Source: Flavobacterium sp. SLB02 (GTDB lineage Bacteria > Bacteroidota > Bacteroidia > Flavobacteriales > Flavobacteriaceae). From it: a DNA stretch of 64,000 nucleotides. Both the position numbers and the translations under genes were made by a program. Where the stretch lies: positions 372,001 to 436,000 of the forward strand of contig NZ_CP045928.1 in assembly GCF_009664855.1 (NCBI RefSeq). Reading direction: 5' to 3'. The notes under the pieces are model-generated. The model ran no database searches and had not been told where the DNA came from. It was given only the letters and a program-made list of their open reading frames with translations. Shown in pieces: positions 25,699-33,997 of the stretch; position 1 is the first letter of the stretch, and each line of letters begins with the position of its first letter.

Positions 25699-26034
25699 AT
25701 GGCAAACAAACCAAAGAAAGTAGTAAGAAGTTGGGTGAAGCCTAGAGTTGCATTCGATCGTAAAGTTAGTTATCAAAGCTTTTATAACGCTCGTAAGTGG
25801 CGCAATACATCTAAGGCATATCGTGAAGCGAATCCTATTTGTGAGTGTGAAGATTGTAAGCGTGAAGATATTGTAAAGAAAGCTGAAGTATGTGATCACG
25901 TGAGAGGTTTAGGTTATCTGCTCGATAATGGCATTGATCCGTACGATTGGAATGAGCTTCAAAGTATGAGTCATGAATGCCATAATAAGAAATCCGGAAG
26001 TGAATCGCATCGATCACAGAGGGGTATGGGGTAA
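25699..26034 (+). CDS. HNH endonuclease
   Basis: 111 residues, basic. The HNH fold is shown by CDHVRGLGYLLDNG, then ELQSMSHECHNKKSG, with two preceding cysteines (CECEDC) that can bind structural zinc. Small HNH proteins next to terminase genes support cos-site cleavage in many siphoviruses. The gene ends directly before a GC-rich palindromic segment that is a candidate cos and before terS, which fits that role. Confidence 0.85.
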   Translation: MANKPKKVVRSWVKPRVAFDRKVSYQSFYNARKWRNTSKAYREANPICECEDCKREDIVKKAEVCDHVRGLGYLLDNGIDPYDWNELQSMSHECHNKKSGSESHRSQRGMG

Positions 26035-26110
26035 AATCTCGCGAGCTCGCACACTGCGTACATCGCTGTTTAGCTTGAATTTTACTCGGAGTGTTGTTTT
26101 AGGTAGGGGG
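26035..26110. other. Candidate cos / packaging site
   Basis: A short gap between the HNH nuclease and small terminase genes, much more GC-rich than its surroundings. It has the palindrome GCGAGCTCGC (26041-26050) and flanking arms GTAAAAT / ATTTTAC (26031-26037 and 26079-26085). Position and symmetry suit a terminase recognition or nicking site; an RNA hairpin is the alternative. Confidence 0.4.
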
Positions 26111-26144
26111 GTCTAATGTGTTAATAGTTAATGATATGTATAAT

Positions 26145-26606
26145 ATGAAAATTATAAAAGGTGATGGTGAAGTTGCTGACGTAAATAAAAATCTTTATGA
26201 GATTTTGAAAACGCTTCCTGCGCCAAATTCAAGATTTGAACTTTCTAAAGATCAGGTTTACTGGTATAAATATTTTGGTCAGCAATTGGTTGATTCGGGA
26301 AAATTAACCAAGCCGGATCTGATTCATTTACATCGTTTGGCCACTTGTGTTGATTACTACATTCAGGCTGAGCAGGAAATTAGAAAGCGTGGTTTTGATG
26401 GCGGTTTAATTCAAACTTTCAAAGGTGGTGCAACAAATGTTTCAGGTTACGTTACGGTGCGTGAAAAGATGATTAAGGAAATTGATGATTTATCAAAACA
26501 CTTTGGTTTCAGTTTCAAAGACAGAAGCAAGCTTATCGAGCAAAAACAAGTGGAAACAGGACAAGGAGATTTGTTTGGAGATTTTTTAAATGCAAATCAC
26601 GGATAA
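26145..26606 (+). CDS. terS: Terminase small subunit, P27 type
   Basis: DNA-recognition subunit of the packaging motor. About 153 residues: LPAPNSRFELSKDQVYWYKYF, LIHLHRLATCVDYYIQAEQE, TVREKMIKEIDDLSKHFGFS are P27-family features. The ATG at 26145 (MKIIKGD) is chosen because the family commonly begins this way; an in-frame ATG at 26136 and GTG at 26118 also exist. terL is unusually far away (1.7 kb), separated by small genes and a reversed regulator. Confidence 0.85.
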   Translation: MKIIKGDGEVADVNKNLYEILKTLPAPNSRFELSKDQVYWYKYFGQQLVDSGKLTKPDLIHLHRLATCVDYYIQAEQEIRKRGFDGGLIQTFKGGATNVSGYVTVREKMIKEIDDLSKHFGFSFKDRSKLIEQKQVETGQGDLFGDFLNANHG

Positions 26607-26646
26607 CCAACCAAGTCTTAAAAATTAACCTCTATTATAAAAAGTC

Positions 26647-26862
26647 ATGAAAAGAAAATCTACAAATAGCCGAGTTTCAATTTATACGGGTGTTGGCTGG
26701 AATCGTGAAACTCAAAGTTGGAAATCAAGTGTAAGCGAAAAGGGTGTAAAGTATGATTGCGGTTATTATGATAATGAACGCGATGCAGCCAAAGCTCGAG
26801 ACAGAAAAATATTAGCACTAAGCTTGGATAAACCTTTGCAAGTTTTAAAACGAGTGGCATAA
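26647..26862 (+). CDS. Small AP2-domain-like DNA-binding protein
   Basis: 71 residues that are almost entirely an AP2/ERF-like domain: YTGVGWNRETQSWKSSVS, then YDCGYYDNERDAAKARDRKI matches the strand-strand-strand-helix pattern with W, YxxG, and AA..R positions. In phages this domain is generally attached to HNH homing nucleases; here it stands alone. A DNA-binding regulatory or packaging role is inferred. Confidence 0.7.
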   Translation: MKRKSTNSRVSIYTGVGWNRETQSWKSSVSEKGVKYDCGYYDNERDAAKARDRKILALSLDKPLQVLKRVA

Positions 26863-26878
26863 TTAAAATTTGTCCAAA

Positions 26879-27043
26879 ATGAAAACCACACATGTAACGG
26901 TTTCAAATGAGATCAAAGAAAAAATAATTAAAGATTGGCGATTTAGCAAGTTAAATAGTATTCCGGCGATTGCTGAAAAATTCAATTTAAAGCAAGGAAT
27001 TGTAAATACGATAATCAATGAATATTTATCAAGTAAAATTTAA
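26879..27043 (+). CDS. Small helix-turn-helix protein
   Basis: 54-residue frame (MKTTHVTVSNEIKEKI) with a resolvase-like helix-turn-helix in residues 25-50 (IPAIAEKFNLKQGIVNTIIN). Starts 17 bp after the AP2-like gene. Looks like a phage DNA-binding regulator; no enzymatic domain. Confidence 0.6.
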   Translation: MKTTHVTVSNEIKEKIIKDWRFSKLNSIPAIAEKFNLKQGIVNTIINEYLSSKI

Positions 27044-27064
27044 AATAATATTAAAACTAAAATT

Positions 27065-27346
27065 ATGAACTGGAAACAATTAAAAGATTTCTGCAACAGC
27101 TTGCCGGAATCAGAGTTAGAAAAAAAAGTAATTCTTTGGCGTGAAGACGAAGCAATTACAGATATTGATGCTGAACAATTAGACGAAGATCAATATATCG
27201 ATGAACGAGATAGCGATAACGGATGTTTTCCTAAGTCAGAGGCGGAGTCGCAAATTAAAATGGATCCTGAAGAATTTCCACGAGGACTTGAACAGTTTAT
27301 AAAAGTCTACGATAAAGGGCATCCGATTTTACGAGAAGATTTTTAA
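27065..27346 (+). CDS. Acidic phage protein of unknown function
   Basis: 93 residues, very acidic (AITDIDAEQLDEDQYIDERD). N-terminus MNWKQLKDFCNSLPESELEKKV is helical. Acidic small phage proteins sometimes mimic DNA and block host nucleases or repair; this is speculation from charge alone. Confidence 0.65.
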   Translation: MNWKQLKDFCNSLPESELEKKVILWREDEAITDIDAEQLDEDQYIDERDSDNGCFPKSEAESQIKMDPEEFPRGLEQFIKVYDKGHPILREDF

Positions 27347-27355
27347 TTAAAAGAC

Positions 27356-27601
27356 ATGGCACTAAAATCAAACAACCCGACGAACGCAATTATAAACCGT
27401 AATTTCATCATACGCGTTTTAGAGAATCCTAAAGAAAACCACGTCAAAAACACGAAATTGACTTCGGCAAACAAGCTTTCAGGTTATTTAAAAGATGAAC
27501 CGCTTAAAATAAAGCTATTTAAGAAGATATTAGATGGTGAAAAAGACAAATACACGTTTCTGATAATAAGTAGGCTTAAAATTGAAATTCAGTCAAAATA
27601 A
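27356..27601 (+). CDS. Basic phage protein of unknown function
   Basis: 81 residues, strongly basic (KENHVKNTKLTSANKLSGYL). No membrane segment. Begins 9 bp after the acidic protein, so the two opposite-charged products are made together and might interact. No family recognised. Confidence 0.6.
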   Translation: MALKSNNPTNAIINRNFIIRVLENPKENHVKNTKLTSANKLSGYLKDEPLKIKLFKKILDGEKDKYTFLIISRLKIEIQSK

Positions 27602-27624
27602 CTTTACAATTTAAATAAAAAACT

Positions 27625-28008
27625 ATGAGAGAATTTTTAAAAGATTCGCCAGTGATATCAGGTATTTTTTTACTGATAATTTTAATAATATTATTTTTTA
27701 CAGTAGATACAGGATTTTCAAATGAAATTACTTTTTCAGGAATAGTAATCGACAAACGTCATCAATCAGAATCGTCTACAACAGGGGCTGGTTATGTTTA
27801 TACGAATAAAGGAACTGCTTTTGTTACAACGCATCAAACAACTCCTGAAGTGTATCAGATTTTAGTAAAATTATCAAGTGGGGAAGTTGTAAAAGTAGAA
27901 TGTGATGCAACTTTATGGTATCGGAAAAATGTTAATGATAAAATAAACTGTAAAAGTTACATCGGTTATCTTTCAAAAACATCTTGGTCAAATAATGGAG
28001 TCAATTAA
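27625..28008 (+). CDS. Membrane-anchored phage protein
   Basis: 127 residues with one N-terminal membrane segment (ISGIFLLIILIILFFTV) and an extracytoplasmic beta-rich domain (GIVIDKRHQSESSTTGAGYV, VYQILVKLSSGEVVKVECDA). Similar membrane-plus-beta proteins occur in Bacteroidota elements without known function. Its 3' end overlaps the convergent regulator at 28001 by 8 bp. Confidence 0.65.
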   Translation: MREFLKDSPVISGIFLLIILIILFFTVDTGFSNEITFSGIVIDKRHQSESSTTGAGYVYTNKGTAFVTTHQTTPEVYQILVKLSSGEVVKVECDATLWYRKNVNDKINCKSYIGYLSKTSWSNNGVN

Positions 28009-28219
28009 ATAACTCCTTAATATCAATATTAAGAGCATTACAAATTCTAAAAAGTGTAACAATCGAGGTTTTTACCTCACCGCGTTCAATGCGGCCGATT
28101 ACATTTCTTGGAACGTCAGATTCTAAAGAAAGATTTTCCTGAGATAAGTTTTTAGACAATCGTATCTCTCGCAATTTTTCACCAACGGACTTAATAAATA
28201 TTTTTTCGCTTTCTATCAC
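28001..28219 (-). CDS. Second XRE-family regulator
   Basis: 72-residue stand-alone helix-turn-helix protein (LREIRLSKNLSQENLSLESD, RNVIGRIERGEVKTS). It is the only minus-strand gene between the repressor and the integrase and is divergent from terL. Two palindromes lie in the 107-bp gap in front of it, so it probably autoregulates and may control the late operon starting with terL. Confidence 0.82.
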   Translation of the reverse strand: MIESEKIFIKSVGEKLREIRLSKNLSQENLSLESDVPRNVIGRIERGEVKTSIVTLFRICNALNIDIKELFN

Positions 28220-28234
28220 GAGATAAAATTGCGC

Positions 28235-28269
28235 TTATCTTTTAAGATAAACCGACACTTTAAAGTGTC
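28235..28269. promoter_or_regulatory. Operator palindromes between the second regulator and terL
   Basis: Two adjacent symmetric sites: TTATCT-TTTA-AGATAA (28235-28250) and the perfect GACACTTTAAAGTGTC (28254-28269), 19 bp centre to centre. They sit in the divergent gap, 16 bp upstream of the regulator's start codon. An imperfect -7 element (GATATTTG, 28288-28295) is downstream, toward terL. Confidence 0.6.
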
Positions 28270-28326
28270 ATTTGAGCGCTTTTTGCAGATATTTGGTAAT
28301 AATTAAATAAATAACTTGATCTAAAA

Positions 28327-30060
28327 ATGAATATCACACCTCAAATGCAAGCTTCGATTCCTTTTCAATACGCAAACGATGTGCGTACCGGAAAGATCGT
28401 AACCGGAAAAAGGATAAAGCAGGCTGTTGAGCGTTTTTATAAATGGATTGAAACTGCTGATCAGGATGGTTTTTATATAGACCATAACAAAGGAATGAGA
28501 ATTATTAATTTCTTTCCAACTTTCCTTAATCACACAAAAGGAAAACTGGCAGGAAAACCGTTTGTTTTAGCTCCGTTCCAGCAGTTCACAATGTATAATG
28601 TTTTTGGTTGGATCAATTCTAAAAATGGATATCGACGTATAAACACCGTTTATGATAAACGAGCGAAGAAAAACGGTAAAACAGCCGAGATGGCGGGATT
28701 GGCTTTATATGGAATGAGTTTTGATTTAGAAATGGAGGCTGAGATTTATGTTGGAGCAACTAAAGAAGAACAGGCTCGTTTATGTTGGGAACAGGCTCGT
28801 ATGTATATCGAAAGTCCTGTTGCAAATCCGGCATTGCGTAAAATAGGTTTTTATGCGATGCAAAGAATCATCGGGTTTAGAAAAACCAATGCTAAAATGC
28901 GTGCGCTGGGTGGTGATTCAAAAACTCAGGATGGAATCAATTGCCATTTTGGAATTATAGATGAATATCATGCTCACAAAGATGATACTGTAAAAGAAAA
29001 TCTTGAGTCATCAACCGTTCAGCGTACACAGGCTTTAATTTATCATATTACAACAGCTGGTGCAAATGTTCAATCTGCATGTAAGCGTTACGAGGATTCG
29101 GTTATTGAAGTTTTAGAAGGTCGAAAAGTTGATGATTCGCTTTGGATTATGATTCATGATATCGATCAGGAAGATTTAAAAACGGAAGAATCCTGGGAAA
29201 ATGAAGAATTGTGGGCTAAAGCAAATCCTTTGTTAGGTTATGGTTTAGTGATTGATGCTATCAGGAAAGAATTTGTAAAGGCGTTAAACCAGCCTTCAAA
29301 AATCCGAAATTTCAAAACAAAAAACCTAAATATGTGGGTTGATCAATTGTTGGATTGGATTTTCAATGAGGATTGGATGAAAAATAAAGTTGATACGATT
29401 CCGATGGAAAAGTTTCAAACATTTGGTTCTTTTGGTGGTTTGGATCTTTCAAAAACAATCGATTTAAGTGCTTATGTGTTGATTTCTGAGCCTGATGAAA
29501 ATCAAGATCGTTATTTAAAGTGCTGGTTCTTTTGTCCTAAAGATACCATTATTAAAAGATCAAAAGAGGATCGTGTACCGTATCAAGATTGGGCAGACAA
29601 TGGCTATATTACTGCAACGCCCGGAAACGTCATCGATTATAATGTGATTCAGGACGTAATTAGAAATACGTATCAGGATCACAAAGTAAATCGCTTAGAA
29701 TTTGATCCTTACAATGCTACAAAATTAACTCAGGATTTGGATGCTGAAGGTTTTAATGTATCTGAGTTCTCGCAAGCTATTGGTACAATATCTGCGCCAA
29801 CTAAAGAATTTGAAAAATTAGTATTATCAGGAAAACTAAAGCATGATGGAAATCCGGTTTTAGCCTGGATGCTTGCATCGTGTGTAATCTACTACGATGC
29901 TAATGATAATATGAAAGTACATAAAGGTCGTTCCGGGGCAAATGGTAGGCGTGTTGATGGGATAATTGCGGCGATCAACGCAATTGGCGGTTCAATGTCA
30001 GAACCTGAAGAAACCAATGAAAGTTATTATAACGATCCCAGCAATACATTCGAATGTTAA
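28327..30060 (+). CDS. terL: Terminase large subunit
   Basis: 577-residue packaging ATPase/nuclease. Walker A-type RAKKNGKT near residue 113, Walker B region GIIDEYHA near 222, coupling motif region YHITTAGAN near 240, and nuclease-domain acidic residues in GGLDLSKTIDLSAY and RLEFDPYNA. Length and motif order fit cos-type siphovirus terminases. It starts the late operon. Confidence 0.93.
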   Translation: MNITPQMQASIPFQYANDVRTGKIVTGKRIKQAVERFYKWIETADQDGFYIDHNKGMRIINFFPTFLNHTKGKLAGKPFVLAPFQQFTMYNVFGWINSKNGYRRINTVYDKRAKKNGKTAEMAGLALYGMSFDLEMEAEIYVGATKEEQARLCWEQARMYIESPVANPALRKIGFYAMQRIIGFRKTNAKMRALGGDSKTQDGINCHFGIIDEYHAHKDDTVKENLESSTVQRTQALIYHITTAGANVQSACKRYEDSVIEVLEGRKVDDSLWIMIHDIDQEDLKTEESWENEELWAKANPLLGYGLVIDAIRKEFVKALNQPSKIRNFKTKNLNMWVDQLLDWIFNEDWMKNKVDTIPMEKFQTFGSFGGLDLSKTIDLSAYVLISEPDENQDRYLKCWFFCPKDTIIKRSKEDRVPYQDWADNGYITATPGNVIDYNVIQDVIRNTYQDHKVNRLEFDPYNATKLTQDLDAEGFNVSEFSQAIGTISAPTKEFEKLVLSGKLKHDGNPVLAWMLASCVIYYDANDNMKVHKGRSGANGRRVDGIIAAINAIGGSMSEPEETNESYYNDPSNTFEC

Positions 30061-30078
30061 CTATTAAACCCGATAAAC

Positions 30079-30330
30079 ATGATGACAGCAGCCGAAGCAA
30101 ATATTTTGCGAATTGAGAATGAAAAATTAAGAGTTCGAATTGAGCTGATGCAAAAAATATCAACAACACCTAAATTTTTTGTTTACTACTTCAGTAAACT
30201 TTCTGAATTTGGTTCTAATAAGGATTGTTTTGACTTCCTTAATGATCAGTATTTTGAATTTTTTGGAGAATACAAATATAGTGACTACGCATCTTTCCGT
30301 GTTCAATTAACAAAATATAATAAAAAATAA
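30079..30330 (+). CDS. Phage protein of unknown function
   Basis: 83 residues: N-terminal coiled-coil-like helix (AEANILRIENEKLRVRIELM) and an aromatic-rich C-terminus (YFSKLSEFGSNKDCFDFLND). No family recognised; located between terL and portal. Confidence 0.6.
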   Translation: MMTAAEANILRIENEKLRVRIELMQKISTTPKFFVYYFSKLSEFGSNKDCFDFLNDQYFEFFGEYKYSDYASFRVQLTKYNKK

Positions 30331-30332
30331 AA

Positions 30333-30524
30333 ATGAAAAAAATACTAACAATCCTTATCACATTTATAATAGCCTTTGCTACTTCTATGCTTTTTGATAT
30401 TCAATTTATTGCGGTCAATAAAGTAAGAGTGTTTTTAGTTTTTCTAATAATTGTAATCGAATTATTAGTAGGGTATAATGTTTTGAAAGTAATAACCGTT
30501 AAAAATAATAACGATGTCAGATAA
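30333..30524 (+). CDS. Small membrane protein, two segments
   Basis: 63 residues with two hydrophobic segments (ILTILITFIIAFATSMLF and VRVFLVFLIIVIELLVGYNV). Overlaps the next small frame by 11 bp. Unknown role. Confidence 0.6.
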   Translation: MKKILTILITFIIAFATSMLFDIQFIAVNKVRVFLVFLIIVIELLVGYNVLKVITVKNNNDVR

Positions 30525-30666
30525 ATTAAAAGTAAAAAATTTAAAATCAGCTTTGCAAAGGTTGCCGGATGCGAAGACATACAGTGCGAATGTTGTAACT
30601 GTTGCGGTAGAAAAAAATAGTTATACGTTTGAAAAAATAAATAAAGAGTGGTTTTTTAAATTCTAA
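30514..30666 (+). CDS. Small phage protein of unknown function
   Basis: 50-residue frame, MSDKLKVKNLKSALQRLPDA to EKINKEWFFKF, basic, starting inside the end of the small membrane protein. The overlap supports translation; function unknown. Confidence 0.5.
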   Translation: MSDKLKVKNLKSALQRLPDAKTYSANVVTVAVEKNSYTFEKINKEWFFKF

Positions 30667-30690
30667 TTAAAAATTTTAGTAAAAATACGA

Positions 30691-30715
30691 TTGTTACCTT
30701 AGATAACAATTAACG
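30691..30715 (+). promoter_or_regulatory. Symmetric motif before the head operon, copy 1
   Basis: TTGTTA, 7 bases (CCTTAGA), TAACAA, then TTAACG. A copy with 22 of 25 identical bases lies at 37310-37334 before the tape-measure gene. It is 40 bp upstream of the portal start. Either a protein-binding site or an RNA stem-loop (6-bp stem, 7-nt loop). Confidence 0.55.
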
Positions 30716-30755
30716 CTAAAGGCGCTATCTACTTTTACATGGTAAAATTTATACT

Positions 30756-31970
30756 ATGTCAATTTTAGATAGTGCCTTTTCTAATATGTTTGTTCCGAGT
30801 GAGCAAAGAGCGGCTTCTTCAATTTTTGAGGGATTTGGTTCTTTTGCTTCATTTGCCAACGTACATACACCTTCAAAAATGAAGGTCAGAAATGCTCTAA
30901 AAATTTCTGCTGTATATAATGCTGTCGATCAAATTTCTAATGATCTGGCAAAAATCCCTTTCGGAGTTTTTCAGGATGTAGATGGCAGTAAGGAACGCCT
31001 TCGCTCGCATCCTGCTGACTGGCTTATTTCTTTAGAACCAAATTACTTAATGACGCCTTTTATATTTAAAAAATTGATAGGTATGTCTTTGCCTTTAAGG
31101 GGTAATTGCTTGTTTAAAAAACATAATGATAACAGAGGTTATGTTGAATCACTAGAGTACATCGCCTGGGATGATGTCATTGATGTTAAACTTATAAAAG
31201 GTGAAGTATATTATTACATAAAAGGCATGAAAAATCCTTTAATGTCTTTTGAGGTGCTTCATTTTAAACAATTCTCTTTAAATGGAATTGTTGGTATTTC
31301 TACAATCACTTTTGCTGCAATGCAGTTGGATTCGGCTTTAAAATCTCAGGAATTTTTGGCTGTAAATCTTGACAACAAAGGAGTTAGACAAGGTGTAATT
31401 GAAACGGATAAGATTGTAAAAGAAAAAGCAGGAATTATACAAGGCTGGCGAAATGCAATGGCTGAAAAATCTGCTGATCGTGTTGCTGTTTTAGATGATG
31501 GTTTCAAATTTAAGGCTATTACAATTACGCCTCAGGAATTGCAAATTATTGAACAGCAAAAATTTAGTGTCGAAGATATTGCACGTTGGTTCAATATTGC
31601 GCCTCATAAAATTAAGTCTTTGGCGCAATCTACAAACAACAATATCGAGCAGCAATCTTTAGATCATGTAAGCGATACGATTCAGCCAATAATAACAAAT
31701 ATTGAGCAGGAATTTACTAAAAAATTATTGTCAACTAAGGAAAAAGAAAACACATACATAAAAGGAAATCTGAATGTATTGCTTCGTGCTGATGTTAAAA
31801 GCCGTGGTGAATTCTATTCTAAAATGGTAAACATTGGTGCAATGAATCGTAATGAAGTGCGAAAATTGGAAGATATGAATAACGGTCCTGATTTGCTTGA
31901 TGAATATTTAACTCCGGTTAACACATTTACAGAATCTCAATTAGCTATGAACTTAAAAACTCCAAAATAA
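30756..31970 (+). CDS. Portal protein, HK97 family
   Basis: 404-residue portal that forms the dodecameric DNA channel at the capsid vertex. Typical features: NALKISAVYNAVDQISNDLA, PNYLMTPFIFKK, and the stretch ISTITFAAMQLDSALKSQEF with VEDIARWFNIAPHKI, common in this family. Its stop shares a base with the protease start, so the two are coupled. Confidence 0.92.
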   Translation: MSILDSAFSNMFVPSEQRAASSIFEGFGSFASFANVHTPSKMKVRNALKISAVYNAVDQISNDLAKIPFGVFQDVDGSKERLRSHPADWLISLEPNYLMTPFIFKKLIGMSLPLRGNCLFKKHNDNRGYVESLEYIAWDDVIDVKLIKGEVYYYIKGMKNPLMSFEVLHFKQFSLNGIVGISTITFAAMQLDSALKSQEFLAVNLDNKGVRQGVIETDKIVKEKAGIIQGWRNAMAEKSADRVAVLDDGFKFKAITITPQELQIIEQQKFSVEDIARWFNIAPHKIKSLAQSTNNNIEQQSLDHVSDTIQPIITNIEQEFTKKLLSTKEKENTYIKGNLNVLLRADVKSRGEFYSKMVNIGAMNRNEVRKLEDMNNGPDLLDEYLTPVNTFTESQLAMNLKTPK

Positions 31971-32644
31971 TGGAAGGTGTAGACTATATAAAAAATATTG
32001 AAGGTGCTGAACGCCGTTTCTTTTCTTCAGAAGTTAGAAAAGTAGCTAATACGGAAGCCGACAAAGAAGCGGGTAAAGATACGTTACCTGAAATTGAAGG
32101 TTATGCAGCGAAATTTAATTCTGTAACCGTAATAGGTCGTTATTGGCAATTTGAAGAAGAAATTTTACCAGGTGCTTTTGATGATGTTTTAAATGATGAT
32201 GTAAGATGTCTTTTTAATCATGATCCTAATTATGTGTTAGGAAGATCAAAAGGAGGAAAAGGAACTTTGACTTTGACTGCTGATACTGTTGGATTGAAAT
32301 ACGCTTACAAAACACCAAACAGAGGTTACGCAATAGATCTTGCTGATGCAATTGGTGAAGGTGATGTTTCAGAATCTTCTTTTGCTTTTGCAGTTTCAGA
32401 AGAAATTTGGATTTATGGTGATGAATCAAAAGGGGTTTTGGATAAAAGACAAATTGTAAAATTCAGTAAGCTTTATGACGTTGCTCCGGTTACGTTTCCG
32501 GCTTATCAGGATACTGAAGTTGCTCAAAGATGTGCAACGGCATACAGAGAAAAAAATAATATACCTGACGAAAGAAGTCAGGGTAAAAATAAAGGGCTAT
32601 CTGTTCTTGATGCTCAAATTACTATTAATAAAAACTCTTTTTAA
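31970..32644 (+). CDS. Prohead protease, HK97 family
   Basis: 224-residue serine protease that matures the capsid. Family motif EEEILPGAFDDVL, catalytic His in LFNHDPNYVLGR, Ser in GDVSESSFAF, and C-terminal SKLYDVAPVTFPAYQDTEV. Lies between portal and capsid genes, the canonical order. The product that follows has the expected N-terminal cleavable delta region. Confidence 0.92.
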   Translation: MEGVDYIKNIEGAERRFFSSEVRKVANTEADKEAGKDTLPEIEGYAAKFNSVTVIGRYWQFEEEILPGAFDDVLNDDVRCLFNHDPNYVLGRSKGGKGTLTLTADTVGLKYAYKTPNRGYAIDLADAIGEGDVSESSFAFAVSEEIWIYGDESKGVLDKRQIVKFSKLYDVAPVTFPAYQDTEVAQRCATAYREKNNIPDERSQGKNKGLSVLDAQITINKNSF

Positions 32645-32646
32645 AA

Positions 32647-33987
32647 ATGAAAAAAAGTGCAGAAATCAGACAAGAGCTATCAGGTTTAGTTAGCTCACAA
32701 CAGGCAATGGCTGATGTGTTGAAAACCGAAAAACGTTCAGCGTTTAATGAAGCTGAGCAGACAAAATTTGATGATTTGCAAAAGCAAATTGGCGAATTAA
32801 GAACTCAGCTGGCAACTGCTGAAGCTTTTGAGGAAAATCAACGCTCGTTTGGTGCAAATCCATCAGGTCCATCTTTAAAAGATGATGAAGAAAACGGTGG
32901 TGGAAATGGTGGTGCTCCTGCTCCCAAAAGAAGCTTTTCGATTCATAAAGCAATCCGTTCGCAAATCGGTAATAATGTATTATCTGGTGTGGAATTAGAT
33001 GTACATAATGCAACTGCTGAAATTGCTAAACGTTCCGGTATTCCTGTTCAGGGAATTTGTATTCCTTTATTTGATACACGTAGTGTGCAAATGGAAACCC
33101 GTGCAGATGGTCAAACAGTAACACAGGATTCAGGAGGTTATGGTGGTAATTTGGTTTCTACAGAGGTGCAACCAGTAATTGATGCTTTGCGACCTAAACC
33201 AGTAGTTGAAAAATTAGGGGCAATTTTCTTAACTGGTTTACAAGGTGATTTAAAATTTCCTGTAAATAACGGTGGTATTGCTGCAACATGGGAAGGTGAA
33301 GTTGATGAAGTTGATCCAACTAAAAATGCTTATGGCTCAAAAACAATGACTCCAAAAAGATTAGCAGTTGCAGTTCCTATTTCGTTGCAAAACTTAATGC
33401 AGTCATCTATTGATTTAGAGGCTTATACAATGAGTGAAATAAGAACAATTGTTGCAAATGCTATTGATTTAGCTGCGATTAATGGTTCGGGTACAGGTCA
33501 ACCAATGGGTATTTTAAATGCTTCTGGTACAAATGCAGTTGCGGGTGGTACAAATGGACTTGCGCCAACTTTTGCAAATATGGTGGCTTTGGAAACAGGT
33601 ATTTTCGTAGAAAATGCAAATGGCGCAAAGTTGAACTATGTTTCAAACGCAAAAGTTCGTGGCAAGCTTAAAACTACTGAAATTACTTCAGGATATCCAA
33701 CTTTTATTATGGCTCCGGATGGCACTGTAAACGGCTATCCTTTTGAAACTTCGAACCACGTGCCAAGTAACCTAACAAAAGGAACTGCTGCCGGTGTTGC
33801 TTCTGCCGCAATTTTTGGAGACTTCTCTCAACTTATTGTAGGTCAATGGGGTTTCATGGATATTACTGTTGATAATATTAGCCGTAAAAAAGAAGGTTAT
33901 ATCGAGATTATTGTGAATGTGTTTGTAGATGTGTTGGTAAAACAGCCAAAAGCATTCTCAGTAATCAAAGATTTATTAACTGCTTAA
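32647..33987 (+). CDS. Major capsid protein, HK97 fold
   Basis: 446 residues. Residues 1-100 form a charged helical scaffold-like region (AEQTKFDDLQKQIGELRTQL) with a glycine-rich linker (ENGGGNGGAPAP), expected to be removed by the prohead protease. The rest is the HK97 core: KLGAIFLTGLQGDLKFPVNN, AVPISLQNLMQSS, AAINGSGTGQPMGILNASGT, IFGDFSQLIVGQWGFMDI. Start is 2 bp after the protease stop. Confidence 0.94.
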   Translation: MKKSAEIRQELSGLVSSQQAMADVLKTEKRSAFNEAEQTKFDDLQKQIGELRTQLATAEAFEENQRSFGANPSGPSLKDDEENGGGNGGAPAPKRSFSIHKAIRSQIGNNVLSGVELDVHNATAEIAKRSGIPVQGICIPLFDTRSVQMETRADGQTVTQDSGGYGGNLVSTEVQPVIDALRPKPVVEKLGAIFLTGLQGDLKFPVNNGGIAATWEGEVDEVDPTKNAYGSKTMTPKRLAVAVPISLQNLMQSSIDLEAYTMSEIRTIVANAIDLAAINGSGTGQPMGILNASGTNAVAGGTNGLAPTFANMVALETGIFVENANGAKLNYVSNAKVRGKLKTTEITSGYPTFIMAPDGTVNGYPFETSNHVPSNLTKGTAAGVASAAIFGDFSQLIVGQWGFMDITVDNISRKKEGYIEIIVNVFVDVLVKQPKAFSVIKDLLTA

Positions 33988-33997
33988 TTTTTTAATT

